In this document: one piece after another, positions 35,272-43,780 of the stretch
Layout: every line of letters begins with the position of its first letter
How positions within the stretch are numbered: the first letter of the stretch is position 1
Notes under the pieces: model-generated
What the model was told of the DNA's origin: nothing
The model's database searches: none
What the model saw: only the letters and a program-made list of their open reading frames with translations
Source of the DNA: Streptomyces sp. 1222.5
GTDB taxonomy: Bacteria > Actinomycetota > Actinomycetes > Streptomycetales > Streptomycetaceae
Reading direction: 5' to 3'
Assembly: GCF_900105245.1 (NCBI RefSeq)
Contig: NZ_FNSZ01000001.1
Location: forward strand, 992,001 to 1,056,000
Length of the DNA stretch: 64,000 bases
Program-made: the position numbers and the translations under genes

Positions 35272-35742
35272 CGGCAAGGGCCGGGCGGCGACCGGACGTC
35301 CCGGTGCGGCCGACCGCGCCACGCACGCTCTGTTGACCAATCAATTACGCAGGCGATTGATCGAGTTGCAGGCCGTGACACGCGGCGGCAGGCTGGGAAC
35401 GTAGGGACTCAACGGCCCCACTGTGCCCACCGCCCTCTCTCATCGGGCCCCGGTTGGTTGCCCCGTGATCCACGTGGGAGTGATGACGGCGCTGACGCTC
35501 ACTCACATGGTCTGACAAGCCTTTCCAGAGGTCGCTGGAAGGGTTGCCCAGCCGTTTCACACCACCGTCGCCGGCTCCGACGAGCCCTGCGCGGGTGAGG
35601 GCGCACATCGGGCGAGTTCTCTTGCCCACGGGCGATCCCGGTCGGCGAAAGGGCCGACCGCAGGAATCGCACACTGCCTCGATCCACCCCTTCAGTCGCG
35701 TTCAGCCACCGCCCATGGGCGAGTGGTGCGAAGGGACACCTC
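35272..35742. other. Intergenic stretch rich in small stem-loops
   Basis: About 470 bases without a convincing gene. On the minus strand from about 35690 to 35345 several short hairpins follow one another: GGTCGGC-CCTTTC-GCCGACC, TTCCAG-CGACCT-CTGGAA, and others. It could be a structured RNA or a mobile-intron relic. An inverted repeat ATCAAT/ATTGAT at 35340-35361 is AT-rich and could be an operator. Confidence 0.35.
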
Positions 35743-36894
35743 ATGGCCATCGTCACCACCGACCACTCGGTCCCGCACACGTCGACCGTCCCCGCCACGA
35801 TCGGCCAGAAGGTCGAACTGTTCGTGCGGGAGCACGACGGCACGCCCTCCGGCCCGCCCGCGAACCGCAAGGCCGTCCTCATGCTGCACGGCAGGAGCGT
35901 TCCGGCACTTGCGGGCTACGACCTCCAGCACACCTCGTACGGGTGGGCCAAGGCCGTCGCCCAGGCCGGGTACGACGTCTTCATGATGGACCTCCAGGGC
36001 TCGGGTCTCTCACCGCGTCCGCGGATGGAGGACCCGTGCAACGTCAATCCCACGCAGCAGGGCGCCGTCACTCCCCCGCTGATGGGCACGCGCACGGCGA
36101 GCTACCCGTACGTCCTGACCAACTCGCAGAGCGACCGGGACGAACTCGGCACCGTCGTCGACTACATCCGCGGCGAACGCAACGTCACCAAGGTCGCGTT
36201 CATCGGCTGGTCGGCCGCCGCGTTCGCGATGGGACCGTACGCGGTCAACAATCCGGGGAAGGTGGAGAGCCTGTTCCTCCTCGCGCCGATCTTCCCGCCG
36301 CTCGGGCCCTCGACCCCACCGACCCTGCCCGCCCCGGGCTTCCCCACCCATGTGCTCACCCATGACGGCCTCGATCTGGCCTGGGCCAAGGAAGCCAAGT
36401 GCCCGAACCAGCGCGAGGAAGGCATGATCGACGTCGTGTGGGACGCCCTGATGGAGATCGACCCCCTCGGCCGCACCTGGGGGCCGATCGAGGACGGGCG
36501 TCCGGTGGGGGCCAGCCGGTACCGGAACTTCGTGTCATGGGGCTGGAACAACACCACCGCGGGGCAGGGCGGCGTCCTCGGCGGAAGCGTGCCCGTACTG
36601 ATCGTGCACGGCGAGCACGACAAGACGGCCAACACCACACCGCCCAGCTCCAACCCGGCGCTCGACTTCCATGTCCCCGCTCTCTACGACGCCATCACGG
36701 GAGCGCACAACATTCTGGTCACGGTGAAGTGCGCCGGTCACTCCATGCCGTGGGAGATCCAGCACAAGAACCTCCACAACCTCTCGAAGAACTGGCTCAA
36801 GCACCTGTCGGTCGCCGGCAAGACGCAAGGCCGCTACGAGATGGACCTGAACGGCGACATCAGCCCGGAGCCGGAAGTCCCACCGGTGCTGTAG
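35743..36894 (+). CDS. Alpha/beta hydrolase
   Basis: A 383-residue cytoplasmic alpha/beta-fold hydrolase (MAIVTTDHSVPHTSTVPATI). Fold markers are VLMLHGRSVPALAGYD (oxyanion region), the nucleophile elbow FIGWSAAAFA (Ser in G-W-S-A-A), an aspartate in HGEHDKTAN, and the catalytic His in KCAGHSMPWEIQHKN. There is no signal peptide. The family includes esterases, lipases and ring-opening hydrolases; the large lid region (about 190-280) is unlike small esterases. Ribosome site: GAAGGGACACCTC before the ATG. Followed by a decayed DUF1963 gene. Confidence 0.9.
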   Translation: MAIVTTDHSVPHTSTVPATIGQKVELFVREHDGTPSGPPANRKAVLMLHGRSVPALAGYDLQHTSYGWAKAVAQAGYDVFMMDLQGSGLSPRPRMEDPCNVNPTQQGAVTPPLMGTRTASYPYVLTNSQSDRDELGTVVDYIRGERNVTKVAFIGWSAAAFAMGPYAVNNPGKVESLFLLAPIFPPLGPSTPPTLPAPGFPTHVLTHDGLDLAWAKEAKCPNQREEGMIDVVWDALMEIDPLGRTWGPIEDGRPVGASRYRNFVSWGWNNTTAGQGGVLGGSVPVLIVHGEHDKTANTTPPSSNPALDFHVPALYDAITGAHNILVTVKCAGHSMPWEIQHKNLHNLSKNWLKHLSVAGKTQGRYEMDLNGDISPEPEVPPVL

Positions 36895-36900
36895 GACCTG

Positions 36901-37408
36901 CACACGCTCGCCCCCCTGCCCGGCGACATCTCCGAGCGCTGGATCGGTCTGTTCCGGGCGTGGCGCCCCCTGCCACCGCCTTGCCGGTGGACGGCACACC
37001 GGCCCTCCTCTTCGACGGGCAGGTGGACGACGGGCGGACCAGGATCGACCCCCGAGTGTCCGACAGCATGGCCGGAGCGCGGGTGCTGTTCATACCGGCC
37101 GGTGCCGCCGTCGCCGAGCGGGACGCGCCGGAGGGTCCGCGGCTGGGGCGAGTGCGCACCAGATCGGCGGTCACGCGGACCCGGACCAGGACGAGGTGGA
37201 GACCGAGGTGGCTCACGGCGCGCCGGGCTGCTCGGCGTTGGACGATCCCCGTGTCCGCGAGGAGGCCCTGCGCTGGGTGCGGCTCGCCCAGTTCGGCTCG
37301 GACGACGACGCGAACATGATGTGGGGCGACTGCGGCACCCTCTACTGGCTCGTCCGACCGAAGGACCTGGCCGAACGACGGTTCGACCGGGCGATGTTCA
37401 CCTGGTAG
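36901..37408 (+). pseudogene. DUF1963 (YwqG-like) gene fragment
   Basis: Two pieces in different frames: about 36976-37130 (VDGTPALLFDGQVDDGRTRI, then MAGARVLFIPAGAAVAERDA) and 37155-37408 (HQIGGHADPDQDEVETEVAH, then LAQFGSDDDANMMWGDCGTL and YWLVRPKDLAERRFDRAMFT). Both match DUF1963 proteins, but the start is missing, about 60 residues between the pieces are lost, and the frame changes. It is a decayed gene. Confidence 0.8.
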
Positions 37409-37474
37409 TGCGGCTGACGGCCCCGGATCGGGACACCGCGAGTGCGGAGCACCGGCCCGCGGACGGATCGGGGG

Positions 37475-37786
37475 TCAACTCGCCCTGAGGTCGGCGGTCT
37501 TGGCCGCATGAGTGCGCTGGTGTTCCGCACGGGCCGTTTCCAGCAGGCGACGCCAGGAAGTGACAGTGGGCCGGCGCCGCAACAGGGCCCGGCGCTCCCG
37601 CTCGGTCATGCCTCCCCAAATGCCGTGCTCGATACGCTGGTCCAGGGCGTACGCGAGGCACTCGGTCCGGACGCCGCAGCCGCCGCACAGTGCCTTCGCG
37701 CGGTTCTGCGCGGCCCCCTCGACGAACAGGTCGTCAGGGTCGGCCGTCCGGCAGATCCCCAGTTCACTCCAGTCGGTCCCCGCCAT
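37475..37786 (-). CDS. WhiB-like iron-sulfur transcription factor
   Basis: A 103-residue WhiB-family protein. The [4Fe-4S] cysteines are C12, C34, C37 and C43 (GICRTADP, LCGGCGVRTECLA). After them come IWGGMTERERR (the G-I/V-W-G-G turn) and the basic DNA-binding tail RALLRRRPTVTSWRRLL. The sequence is close to WblA/WblE types, which act with the principal sigma factor to tune development, redox or antibiotic resistance genes. The subgroup is not certain. Start ATG 37786; the promoter lies in the 180 bases upstream. Confidence 0.95.
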   Translation of the reverse strand: MAGTDWSELGICRTADPDDLFVEGAAQNRAKALCGGCGVRTECLAYALDQRIEHGIWGGMTERERRALLRRRPTVTSWRRLLETARAEHQRTHAAKTADLRAS

Positions 37787-37969
37787 CCCGTGATGCCGTC
37801 CTCTCCCCTACCCGCCGTGTCGTTGCCTCTGCTGAAGGCAGCGGGCATATGACACTACGCCGTTCGACCCTTACCCCTTCCTCCGCTGCGCAGCATCACA
37901 CCTTCGGGTGAGCCACATTTGCCTTCTGCACGGGGCGACGCTAAAGAGATAAATCTGACGGACCGCCTC

Positions 37970-38001
37970 GGGGCCCCGGGACGGTGAGTTCCCGGGGCCC
38001 C
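37970..38001. terminator. Strong stem-loop terminator
   Basis: GGGGCCCCGGGA (37970-37981) pairs perfectly with TCCCGGGGCCCC (37990-38001) around an 8-base loop. It lies 38 bases downstream of the stop of the carotenoid oxygenase fragment on the minus strand. Confidence 0.75.
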
Positions 38002-38039
38002 TTGCTGCCGGCGGACGGGCGGCGTCTCCTCGTCGTGGC

Positions 38040-38400
38040 TCAGGCCGCGCTGTCGTCCGCGTCGCCGTCGGGGACCCAGGAACCGTGGAGCCCGGCGTTC
38101 ACCCGGTGGGGCAGGTGGACGGTGGCGATCCGGTCGAGGCCGGAGGCGTCGAGGACCAGCGGCTGCGAGGCGTTCTGCTTGAGGTCGGAGACCACGGTGA
38201 GCAGGTAGCCGTCGTCCTCGCGGGTCGCTCCGTCGGCGGGCACGAAGACGGCTTCGCCGGGCAGGCGGGCGTCGCCGGCCCGGTGGATGTGGCGGGCCCC
38301 GGTCGTGCGGTCGTACTTGACCACGCCGTAGCCGCCGTAGCCCTGTTCGTCGGGGAAGGAGACGGCGTACTGGTAGCGCTTCTCGGCGCCCCGCCCCGGT
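38040..38400 (-). pseudogene. Carotenoid oxygenase (RPE65 family) C-terminal fragment
   Basis: About 115 residues: RYQYAVSFPDEQGYGGYGVV, then VKYDRTTGARHIHRAGDARL, then PGEAVFVPADGATREDDGYL, and an end at HRVNAGLHGSWVPD, the standard carotenoid-cleavage-oxygenase C-terminus with one iron-ligand histidine (GLHGSW). The N-terminal 350 or so residues are absent, and sequence 5' of about 38400 belongs to an MFS transporter on the same strand. A strong terminator follows. Confidence 0.8.
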
Positions 38401-38917
38401 GGTCAGCGGCCCCGAGCCGAGGACCTGTTGCAAGGACCCCGCCCGCGCCGCCCGCCCCGGAGACCGCGCCCCGCACCCCCAGCGCGCTGCCGCGTCCGGG
38501 TCCAGGCGGGAACAGGTCCATGGCCAGGGCGAGCGCGGCCGGGGCGACGGCGGCGGCACCGAGGCCCTGTACGGCACGGGCCGTGATCAGCACGCCCGGC
38601 GAGCCGGCCGCTCCCGCCGCCAGGGAGCCGGCCGTGAACAGGGCGAGCCCGACGACCAGCACCGGGCGGCGCCCGAGCAGGTCGGACGCCCGCCCGCCGG
38701 CGAGGAGCAGCGCCCCGAACGCCAGCCCGTAGGCGTTGACCACCCAGGTGGCACCGGTGTCCGACAGGCCGACCCCGGTCCGGGTCTGCGGCAGCGCCAC
38801 GTTCACGATCGAGCTGGCGACCATGACGAGGAACTGGGCCGCGGCGAGTACCGCGAGGACGGCCGTCCGCCGAGGGGCGGCTGGCGTCCGCCCCGGCCGA
38901 GTGCGTGGGAGGTTCAT
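38401..38917 (-). pseudogene. MFS transporter N-terminal fragment
   Basis: Residues 1 to about 170 of a drug-efflux-type (DHA2) MFS transporter: VLAVLAAAQFLVMVASSIVN and VALPQTRTGVGLSDTGATWV are TM1 and loop, RASDLLGRRPVLVVGLALFT the motif A region, and RAVQGLGAAAVAPAALALAM TM4. The reading matches the family up to SGAGGAGGVL and then runs straight into carotenoid oxygenase sequence near 38400. About eight helices are missing. ATG 38917 (MNLPRTRPGRTPAAPRR) is intact, so a short protein may still be made. Confidence 0.8.
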
Positions 38918-39323
38918 GGCGCACAGCGTCGTGCGGGGCCACTGTCCACTCTCCAGGCCGGACAGGGACGTTCACTGTCCACTCCTGTCCGCACCTGTCC
39001 ACTCGGCCGGTGCCCGCGCCGACCAGGCAGCGCGAACTCCCCTGTTGCTGCGAAACGAGGTAGGACGGCGTCCCGGTTCGGCAGCCCGGCATGGGTGGGA
39101 CGAGTCGGGATAAGGACCTGTGGACCCGGGTGACCGGAGCGGCGCCGCGGCAACCCGACCATGCCAACTCCCCAGCACAGGCACTAGGATTCCGTCCGCG
39201 GCCGGAGTCAAGTCGTCACCCGGCGGCGGCCCGCGCCGCCGGTCACGACGGTTGGTCCTGGCCGTTGGTAGCGCCGGAAGCCGAGATGAGCGCATCGGGG
39301 GAACTGTGGGCACCAGGAGGGAG

Positions 39324-39827
39324 ATGCGTCGTCTCGCCGACGCTCTGATCGGCTCCATGAAGGTGCCGGCGCTGCCCGCGGATCCCGAAGCGCTCTTCGA
39401 CGCGTTGGTGGAGTCGGCGCAGGAATGGCGTCAGCGTCCGCTTCGTGTGGTACTGCGCGAATTCCCGCCGCACACGGCTTCCGGCCTGTGGATCGAGCAA
39501 GAGGACCGGGACATCGTCATCGTGGACCGGCGTGCGCCGAAATGGATGCAGATCGTCATCCTCTGCCACGAACTGTGGCACGTCCACAAGGGGCAGTCGA
39601 GTCCGCTGCACATGCTCGGCGGCGCCGGCGGTGACGGCTCACGGCCTGCCGCGGCGCGCACCACGCTCGCCGAGAAGCACGAGCGGGAGGCCGACAGGTT
39701 CGGGATGCTGATGGGGCTGGAACTGCGGCCGTGGATGGAGGCGTCCGAGCACTCCGTCTACTGCCACGAGCCGACGAGCCTCGCCGGCCGCATAGGCGCG
39801 GCGCTCAACTACCGCGGCGAGGCCTGA
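39324..39827 (+). CDS. ImmA/IrrE-like HExxH metallopeptidase-type protein
   Basis: A 167-residue protein with the zinc motif HELWHVHKG (H-E-x-x-H) and a likely third ligand in HEREADRFGM, as in ImmA/IrrE peptidases; these cleave or bind regulators and often work with XRE-type repressors. ATG 39324 (MRRLADALIGSMKVPALPAD) follows AGGAGG; GTG 39306 in the same frame is an alternative. It lies 2 bases before the next gene (stop TGA at 39825-39827, GTG at 39830), so translation is coupled. In actinomycetes such proteins are often labelled toxin components, but this is not proven. No XRE gene is adjacent. Confidence 0.85.
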   Translation: MRRLADALIGSMKVPALPADPEALFDALVESAQEWRQRPLRVVLREFPPHTASGLWIEQEDRDIVIVDRRAPKWMQIVILCHELWHVHKGQSSPLHMLGGAGGDGSRPAAARTTLAEKHEREADRFGMLMGLELRPWMEASEHSVYCHEPTSLAGRIGAALNYRGEA

Positions 39828-39829
39828 GG

Positions 39830-40969
39830 GTGAGCAGCGCGATCAACTACGCGGCATGCGCGCTGCTCTGGGTGGGTCTGGTCCCGAAGACTCGTGACCT
39901 GGTCCGTCACCGCAATGAGCCGTATCTGCTGGCGCTGTGCGCGGCGCTGGCCCTCGGCAGCGTCAGTTGGCTGCTCGGTGCTCCTTTGACCATCGGTGCC
40001 GTCAACGGCCTCAGCGGCGTCCCCAACCTCGCCGCGCCGTTGACGTACGCGGCGATCACGGCCTACAGCGCCGCCCTGCTGGTACTGATCGCCTACTGGC
40101 AGGAATCCCCCAACGTGCGCCGGATCGCCCGCCGCTGGATAGCCAGCTACACGGCCGTCCTCGCCGTGGTCGGTCTCCTGTTCGCTCTGGGGTCCTCCCC
40201 GGTCGAGCGCAGGCGGGACTTCGACACCTATTACGCCGGTACGCCGTTCGTCCGCGAGATGGTCGTCCTGTACCTGGTGGCCCACCTCACCGCGGTGACG
40301 TTCACGGCCTGGCGGTCGCTGGGCTGGGCGCGGAAGGTGCGCGGCGAGGTCTCCCGGTGGACGCTGACCGGTCTGCTGACCCTGGGTGTCGGCACGCTGA
40401 TCACGGCCGGCTACAGCGTGTCCAAACTGGTCGCGGTCGGGGCTCGCTGGTCGGGCCGGGACTGGGACTGGCTGGGTACGGCGGTCGCCCCGTCCTGCGC
40501 CGGTCTGGGCACGCTCCTGACGGTGGCTGGAGTCCTCGTCCCCCTGATGGGCCAGCGCTGGCAGAGCAACGACCGGCTGCTGTACCGGCGTATGCGCCCG
40601 TTGGAGAGGGAGCTCGAACGGATGCTCAGACGGCGCAAGCTGCGCCTGTCGCGGCCCGTGTGGGGTGCTTCGTCCGCGAGCCTGCTGACCTGGCGGGCCA
40701 CGAGCATCCACAACGGCCTTAGCTATCTCAGTCCTTTCTACGACCCGGCCATCTTCCAGCATGTCCTGCGCGCCGCGCAGGACACGAAGCCGCCCGAGAA
40801 GGCACTGGCGGCCGCGTGGGCCGCGGTGATCGCGGCGGCCGCGCACGAAGAGGGGTGCCCCACCACCCCGGCCCCTGCCGTGATCCGTCTGAAGGCGCCC
40901 TCCCCCAGGACGCCTGAGGAACTCGTCCTCATCGCCGAGGCACTCAAGGGCGAGCGTCATGCCCGGTAG
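39830..40969 (+). CDS. MAB_1171c/DUF6545-type membrane protein (first copy)
   Basis: A 379-residue membrane protein from GTG 39830 (VSSAINYAACALLWVGLVPK). About seven helices span residues 1-235 (ALCAALALGSVSWLLGAPLT, LTYAAITAYSAALLVLIAYW, YTAVLAVVGLLFALGS and more). Between helices FDTYYAGTPFVREMVVLYLV is shared with the next protein. The C-terminal cytoplasmic part (WQSNDRLLYRRMRPLERELE, then RATSIHNGLSYLSPFYDPAI) is the DUF6545 domain. Function unknown; database labels of putative transporter are unproven. Second gene of a four-gene cassette. Confidence 0.88.
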   Translation: MSSAINYAACALLWVGLVPKTRDLVRHRNEPYLLALCAALALGSVSWLLGAPLTIGAVNGLSGVPNLAAPLTYAAITAYSAALLVLIAYWQESPNVRRIARRWIASYTAVLAVVGLLFALGSSPVERRRDFDTYYAGTPFVREMVVLYLVAHLTAVTFTAWRSLGWARKVRGEVSRWTLTGLLTLGVGTLITAGYSVSKLVAVGARWSGRDWDWLGTAVAPSCAGLGTLLTVAGVLVPLMGQRWQSNDRLLYRRMRPLERELERMLRRRKLRLSRPVWGASSASLLTWRATSIHNGLSYLSPFYDPAIFQHVLRAAQDTKPPEKALAAAWAAVIAAAAHEEGCPTTPAPAVIRLKAPSPRTPEELVLIAEALKGERHAR

Positions 40970-41035
40970 CGACACCCGTACAGCCGGGCGCGCCCACCAA
41001 CCCCCCACACTGCGCACCTCTGATCGGAGTCCCCG

Positions 41036-42292
41036 GTGAGCTATGTCGTCTACCTGGCGGCCGCCATCTTGGGCATGGCGGCGGTCCTGCTGTTCCGGCG
41101 GCCACGCCAGGCGCTGACGAACCCTCTGACCGCCTCGACCTGCGTCTCCATCCTCATCGGCGCCTGCTGCTTCTCCGCGGCCGCACCGGCGACCCTGGCG
41201 ACGGTCAACCGCATGACGGGCATCACCAACTTCGGTGCCCCGATGACCTACTCCCTCATCTCCGCCTACAGCTGCTCGCTCTTCATCCTGCTGATCTACT
41301 GGCGAGGCGGCCCGGTCGTCACACTGAGGCGTACGGCCCTCGCCTTCATCGGCGTGTACGGGCTGCTCATCGCGGCCATCATCACCCTGTTCACCGTCGG
41401 CGACGCCCATGTGGAAAGGCTCCGGGACCTCGACACCTACTACGCCAACACGCCGTACATCAGGGAGATGATCGTCCTCTACCTGCTCGGCCATCTGGTC
41501 TGCTGCCTGGTGATCTGCGGAGTCTGTCTGCGGTGGACCCGGCAGCTGCGGCAGGAGACCACCTCGTCCGCCGCGGCGGACGGCGCCGGCCCGGGTGCGC
41601 CCGCGGCGAGCAAGGGCGACCGGCTGCTGCGAGCCGGACTCTGGCTGATCGTCATCGGCCTCGGGATGGACATGAGCGGCTTCGTGCTGGCGAAGATCAT
41701 CGCCGTGACGGCACGCTGGTACGGCCGGGACCTGGACTTCCTCTCGACCACCGTGGCTCCGCCGCTCGCCTCCGTCGGCGCCGTGATCTGCTCACTCGGA
41801 TTCGTGCTTCCCAGGATCGTGCCCGCGGTCGGAGCGCAGTGGCGCAGTCTGCGCCACTACCGCAGACTGGCGCCCCTGTGGAAGGTGCTGAGGCATGTCC
41901 CGACCGCGTTCGTCTCGCCCAGCACCTGGTACCGACTCCCTCAATCACGCCTGCGCATGCGTGAGATGGCCATCCACGACGCCTTGCTCGTGCTCACTCC
42001 GCACCTCGACGAGCGAGCGGGCAGCGGCGTACTCCGGCGAGCGCTGGCAGCCGGATGCGACCCGACCGCCGCGCGGGCCAAGGCCGAGGCCTCCATGGTC
42101 GTGGAGGCCGCCAGGCAGCTCGCCCGGGGCGCGGCCGACTCGCTCACGGAGCCGGGCACCTACGAACTGCGCACCTCCAAGGACGCGAGCCGCGGACTGC
42201 TGAGACTGGCGCAGGAGCTGAACACCCCCGGCACTGTCATCGGCGTCGATCCGCTGGCAGCGCCCACGCACGGAACGAGGAATGGATCATGA
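41036..42292 (+). CDS. MAB_1171c/DUF6545-type membrane protein (second copy)
   Basis: A 418-residue paralogue of the preceding protein, from GTG 41036 (VSYVVYLAAAILGMAAVLLF). It has the same seven-helix layout and shared marker LDTYYANTPYIREMIVLYLL, plus a 25-residue loop rich in Ala/Gly/Ser (TSSAAADGAGPGAPAASKGD) absent from the first copy. The C-terminal DUF6545 part includes RMREMAIHDALLVLTPHLDE. Its stop overlaps the next start as ATGA. The two copies may form a heteromer in the membrane. Confidence 0.88.
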   Translation: MSYVVYLAAAILGMAAVLLFRRPRQALTNPLTASTCVSILIGACCFSAAAPATLATVNRMTGITNFGAPMTYSLISAYSCSLFILLIYWRGGPVVTLRRTALAFIGVYGLLIAAIITLFTVGDAHVERLRDLDTYYANTPYIREMIVLYLLGHLVCCLVICGVCLRWTRQLRQETTSSAAADGAGPGAPAASKGDRLLRAGLWLIVIGLGMDMSGFVLAKIIAVTARWYGRDLDFLSTTVAPPLASVGAVICSLGFVLPRIVPAVGAQWRSLRHYRRLAPLWKVLRHVPTAFVSPSTWYRLPQSRLRMREMAIHDALLVLTPHLDERAGSGVLRRALAAGCDPTAARAKAEASMVVEAARQLARGAADSLTEPGTYELRTSKDASRGLLRLAQELNTPGTVIGVDPLAAPTHGTRNGS

Positions 42293-43713
42293 CAGGTAGA
42301 GCGGTCGTCATCGGGGCCGGGATCGGCGGCATGCTGGCAGCCGCGGCACTGGCTCCCGCCGTCGGCGACGTGGTCGTCGTCGAGCCGGACGCACTCGCCG
42401 ACGGACCGGACCCGCGAAAGGGGCTGCCGCAGGGGCAGCACGCCCACCTGCTCATGGCGGGCGGCCTGGACGCCATGCAGAGCCTGCTCTCCGGCCTGGA
42501 CGTGCGCCGTTACCTCCTCGACGCCGGGGCCGTCGAGATCTCCCTCGCATCCGGTCTGCTCGCCCGCACGCCCGACGGCTGGTTCTCCCGCTTCAGGCAC
42601 GACAGTCACCACATGCTGACCTGCACCAGGGCCCTGCTCGACTGGGCGGTGCGCGCCGCCGTCCTGAGCCGGCTCAGGAACGTCAAGATCATGCGGGGGA
42701 AGGCGCTCGGCCTGGTGGGCACCGCGCAGCGCGTACAAGGCGTCAGGGTCGCCACCGACGCCGGAGAGGATCTGCTCCGGGCGGACCTGGTGGTGGATGC
42801 CGGCGGACGCGGCTCGCGCATCATGCACTGGCTGGCCGACCTCGGGATCGACGGCATCCAGGAGAAGGCCGTGGACACCGGCCTCACCAACGCCACCCGC
42901 ATCTACCGCCGGCCGGCCCTCGTCACGGACTGGCCGCTGACGCTTCTCCAGGCCGACCCGTACCGCGGCGAGCCCGGCCGCAGCGGCATGATCCTGCCCA
43001 TCGAGCCGGACGACGGGGGCGAGCGCTGGATGGTCAGCCTGGCGGGCACCAAGGGCGGCGAACCACCTGCCGATCCGGCCGGATTCCTGGCGTACACCTT
43101 CGAGGAGCTGCCGGATCCGATCATCGGTGAGCTCATCTCCCACGCGGAACCGCTCACGGACGTCGTCCGTACCCGGGGCCGTATGACCCGCAACGTGCGC
43201 CGGTACTTCGAGCGGTCCGCGATGTGGCCCGAGGGCCTGGCTGTCGTGGGAGACGCTCTCGCGACGTTCAACCCCGCGTACGGCCAGGGCATGTCGGTCG
43301 CGGCCCAGCAGGCGGTGACGCTCCGGGACGCCTTCGACAACGCGGAGGTGTCCACACCCGGCCTGGCGCGTGGGATCCAGCGCGCGGTGGCCGAGCACGT
43401 CAACGGGCCCTGGACCACAGCGGTCAGCCAGGACGTGCTGTACCCCTTCGTCACCGGCGCCGCCCCCTCGGTCGCCGACCGCGCCGCCGCCCGGTACTCC
43501 CGCCGAGCGGCCGCCACCGCGACGGTGTCCTACCCCGTGGCCCGTGCGCTCTGGGACGTCACGGGCCTCCAGGCCGGTCCCGCCCGGCTCATGTCCCCCG
43601 GCACCCTGCTGAAGGTCCTCCTCGGCCCGCCCGCGCCGCTCAACACCGAGATCCCCCTCAAGCCCCGCGAGCGGCGGGCGCGCCGCGAACTGCAAGCCGT
43701 GCCGCAGGAGTAG
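42289..43713 (+). CDS. FAD-dependent oxidoreductase / monooxygenase-like protein
   Basis: A 474-residue flavoprotein starting at ATG 42289, which overlaps the stop of the previous gene. The dinucleotide motif VVIGAGIGGMLAAAALAP opens the protein; the second FAD motif VVGDALATFNPAYGQGMSVA is near residue 320. An intermediate LVVDAGGRGSR marks the GR2/PHBH-type fold. A C-terminal 90-residue extension is present. The family includes aromatic hydroxylases, epoxidases and geranylgeranyl-type reductases; the substrate is not readable. It ends a cassette with an HExxH protein and two DUF6545 membrane proteins. Confidence 0.9.
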   Translation: MTGRAVVIGAGIGGMLAAAALAPAVGDVVVVEPDALADGPDPRKGLPQGQHAHLLMAGGLDAMQSLLSGLDVRRYLLDAGAVEISLASGLLARTPDGWFSRFRHDSHHMLTCTRALLDWAVRAAVLSRLRNVKIMRGKALGLVGTAQRVQGVRVATDAGEDLLRADLVVDAGGRGSRIMHWLADLGIDGIQEKAVDTGLTNATRIYRRPALVTDWPLTLLQADPYRGEPGRSGMILPIEPDDGGERWMVSLAGTKGGEPPADPAGFLAYTFEELPDPIIGELISHAEPLTDVVRTRGRMTRNVRRYFERSAMWPEGLAVVGDALATFNPAYGQGMSVAAQQAVTLRDAFDNAEVSTPGLARGIQRAVAEHVNGPWTTAVSQDVLYPFVTGAAPSVADRAAARYSRRAAATATVSYPVARALWDVTGLQAGPARLMSPGTLLKVLLGPPAPLNTEIPLKPRERRARRELQAVPQE

Positions 43714-43780
43714 AAGCGGTGTCGGCCGGGTCACGCTCGCCGGGTTCCGGCGCGGGGGCCGCCGCCGACGACCCCCCGGA

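Noticed and set aside
34510-35340. N-terminal extension of the CASTOR/POLLUX-like frame to 935 residues
   Set aside because: The extension runs antisense through the cysteine hydrolase gene. GTG 34509 with AGGGGG is the better start and gives the family length.
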